This document shows positions 11,578 through 11,592 of a DNA stretch of 11,592 nucleotides, in pieces. Position numbers and translations under genes: made by a program. The stretch is from positions 1-11,592 of the forward strand of contig CAMYZY010000014.1 of the NCBI GenBank assembly GCA_947304075.1, written 5' to 3'. The notes under the pieces are model-generated. The model did not search any database and was not told the DNA's origin. It saw only the letters and a list, made by a program, of their open reading frames with translations. The number at the start of each line of letters is the position of its first letter. The first letter of the stretch is position 1. This DNA comes from an uncultured Candidatus Saccharibacteria bacterium. GTDB taxonomy: Bacteria > Patescibacteriota > Saccharimonadia > Saccharimonadales > Saccharimonadaceae.

Positions 11578-11592
11578 ATTTTCATGGTGGGG

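Overview
The window looks like a stretch of a Candidatus Saccharibacteria (TM7, Patescibacteria/CPR) chromosome. I infer this from the small, tightly packed genes of fairly low GC, a surface protein ending in a PDTG-type anchor, a type IV pilus/secretion-type ATPase, DUF1846, a DsbA-like exported thioredoxin and several small proteins of no named family. TGA is used as a stop (the first gene and the 9166-9840 gene), which argues against the recoded Absconditabacteria/Gracilibacteria. This placement rests on recognition, not on a search.

Layout from left to right. Positions 1-1059 hold the 3' part of a cell-surface protein with Big_2-type Ig repeats, an acidic linker and a C-terminal membrane anchor. 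A tRNA-Ser(UGA) follows, with a terminator that shares bases with its encoded CCA. On the minus strand lie a DUF1846 protein and, upstream of it, a 34-residue basic micro-ORF, separated by an intrinsic terminator. Back on the plus strand come a GspE/PilB-family ATPase, a SAM methyltransferase and tRNA-Arg(UCU). Between tRNA-Arg and the convergent aspS sits a 168-bp three-tier inverted repeat. aspS and a CBS-pair protein are on the minus strand, separated by a 101-bp hairpin element with AT-rich arms and a GC-rich core. A palindromic divergent promoter then serves the CBS gene and a membrane-anchored DsbA-like thiol oxidoreductase. Next come a second micro-ORF (28 residues, minus strand), a two-helix membrane protein, a 67-residue conserved small protein, a 140-residue unknown protein and an AlkD-like DNA alkylation repair protein.

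The most striking signal is how genes start. Seven of twelve visible protein starts, on both strands, have an extended -10 box (TGnTATAAT) ending only 6-9 bases before the ATG and no Shine-Dalgarno sequence, so transcription should begin within about 0-3 bases of the start codon (leaderless mRNA). The tRNA genes have the same arrangement. The other five starts have clear Shine-Dalgarno sequences; two of these also have -35/-10 promoters with 17-bp spacing (TTGACT...TAAGAT and TTGACA...TGTAAT). Promoter class and mode of translation initiation therefore seem linked. Most genes form single transcription units closed by intrinsic hairpins, several of them bidirectional.

On gene cooperation: AspRS carries a histidine typical of non-discriminating enzymes, suggesting that it also charges tRNA-Asn for amidation elsewhere. 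The surface protein, ATPase and DsbA-like protein fit the envelope biology of an episymbiont. The rest are housekeeping or unknown.
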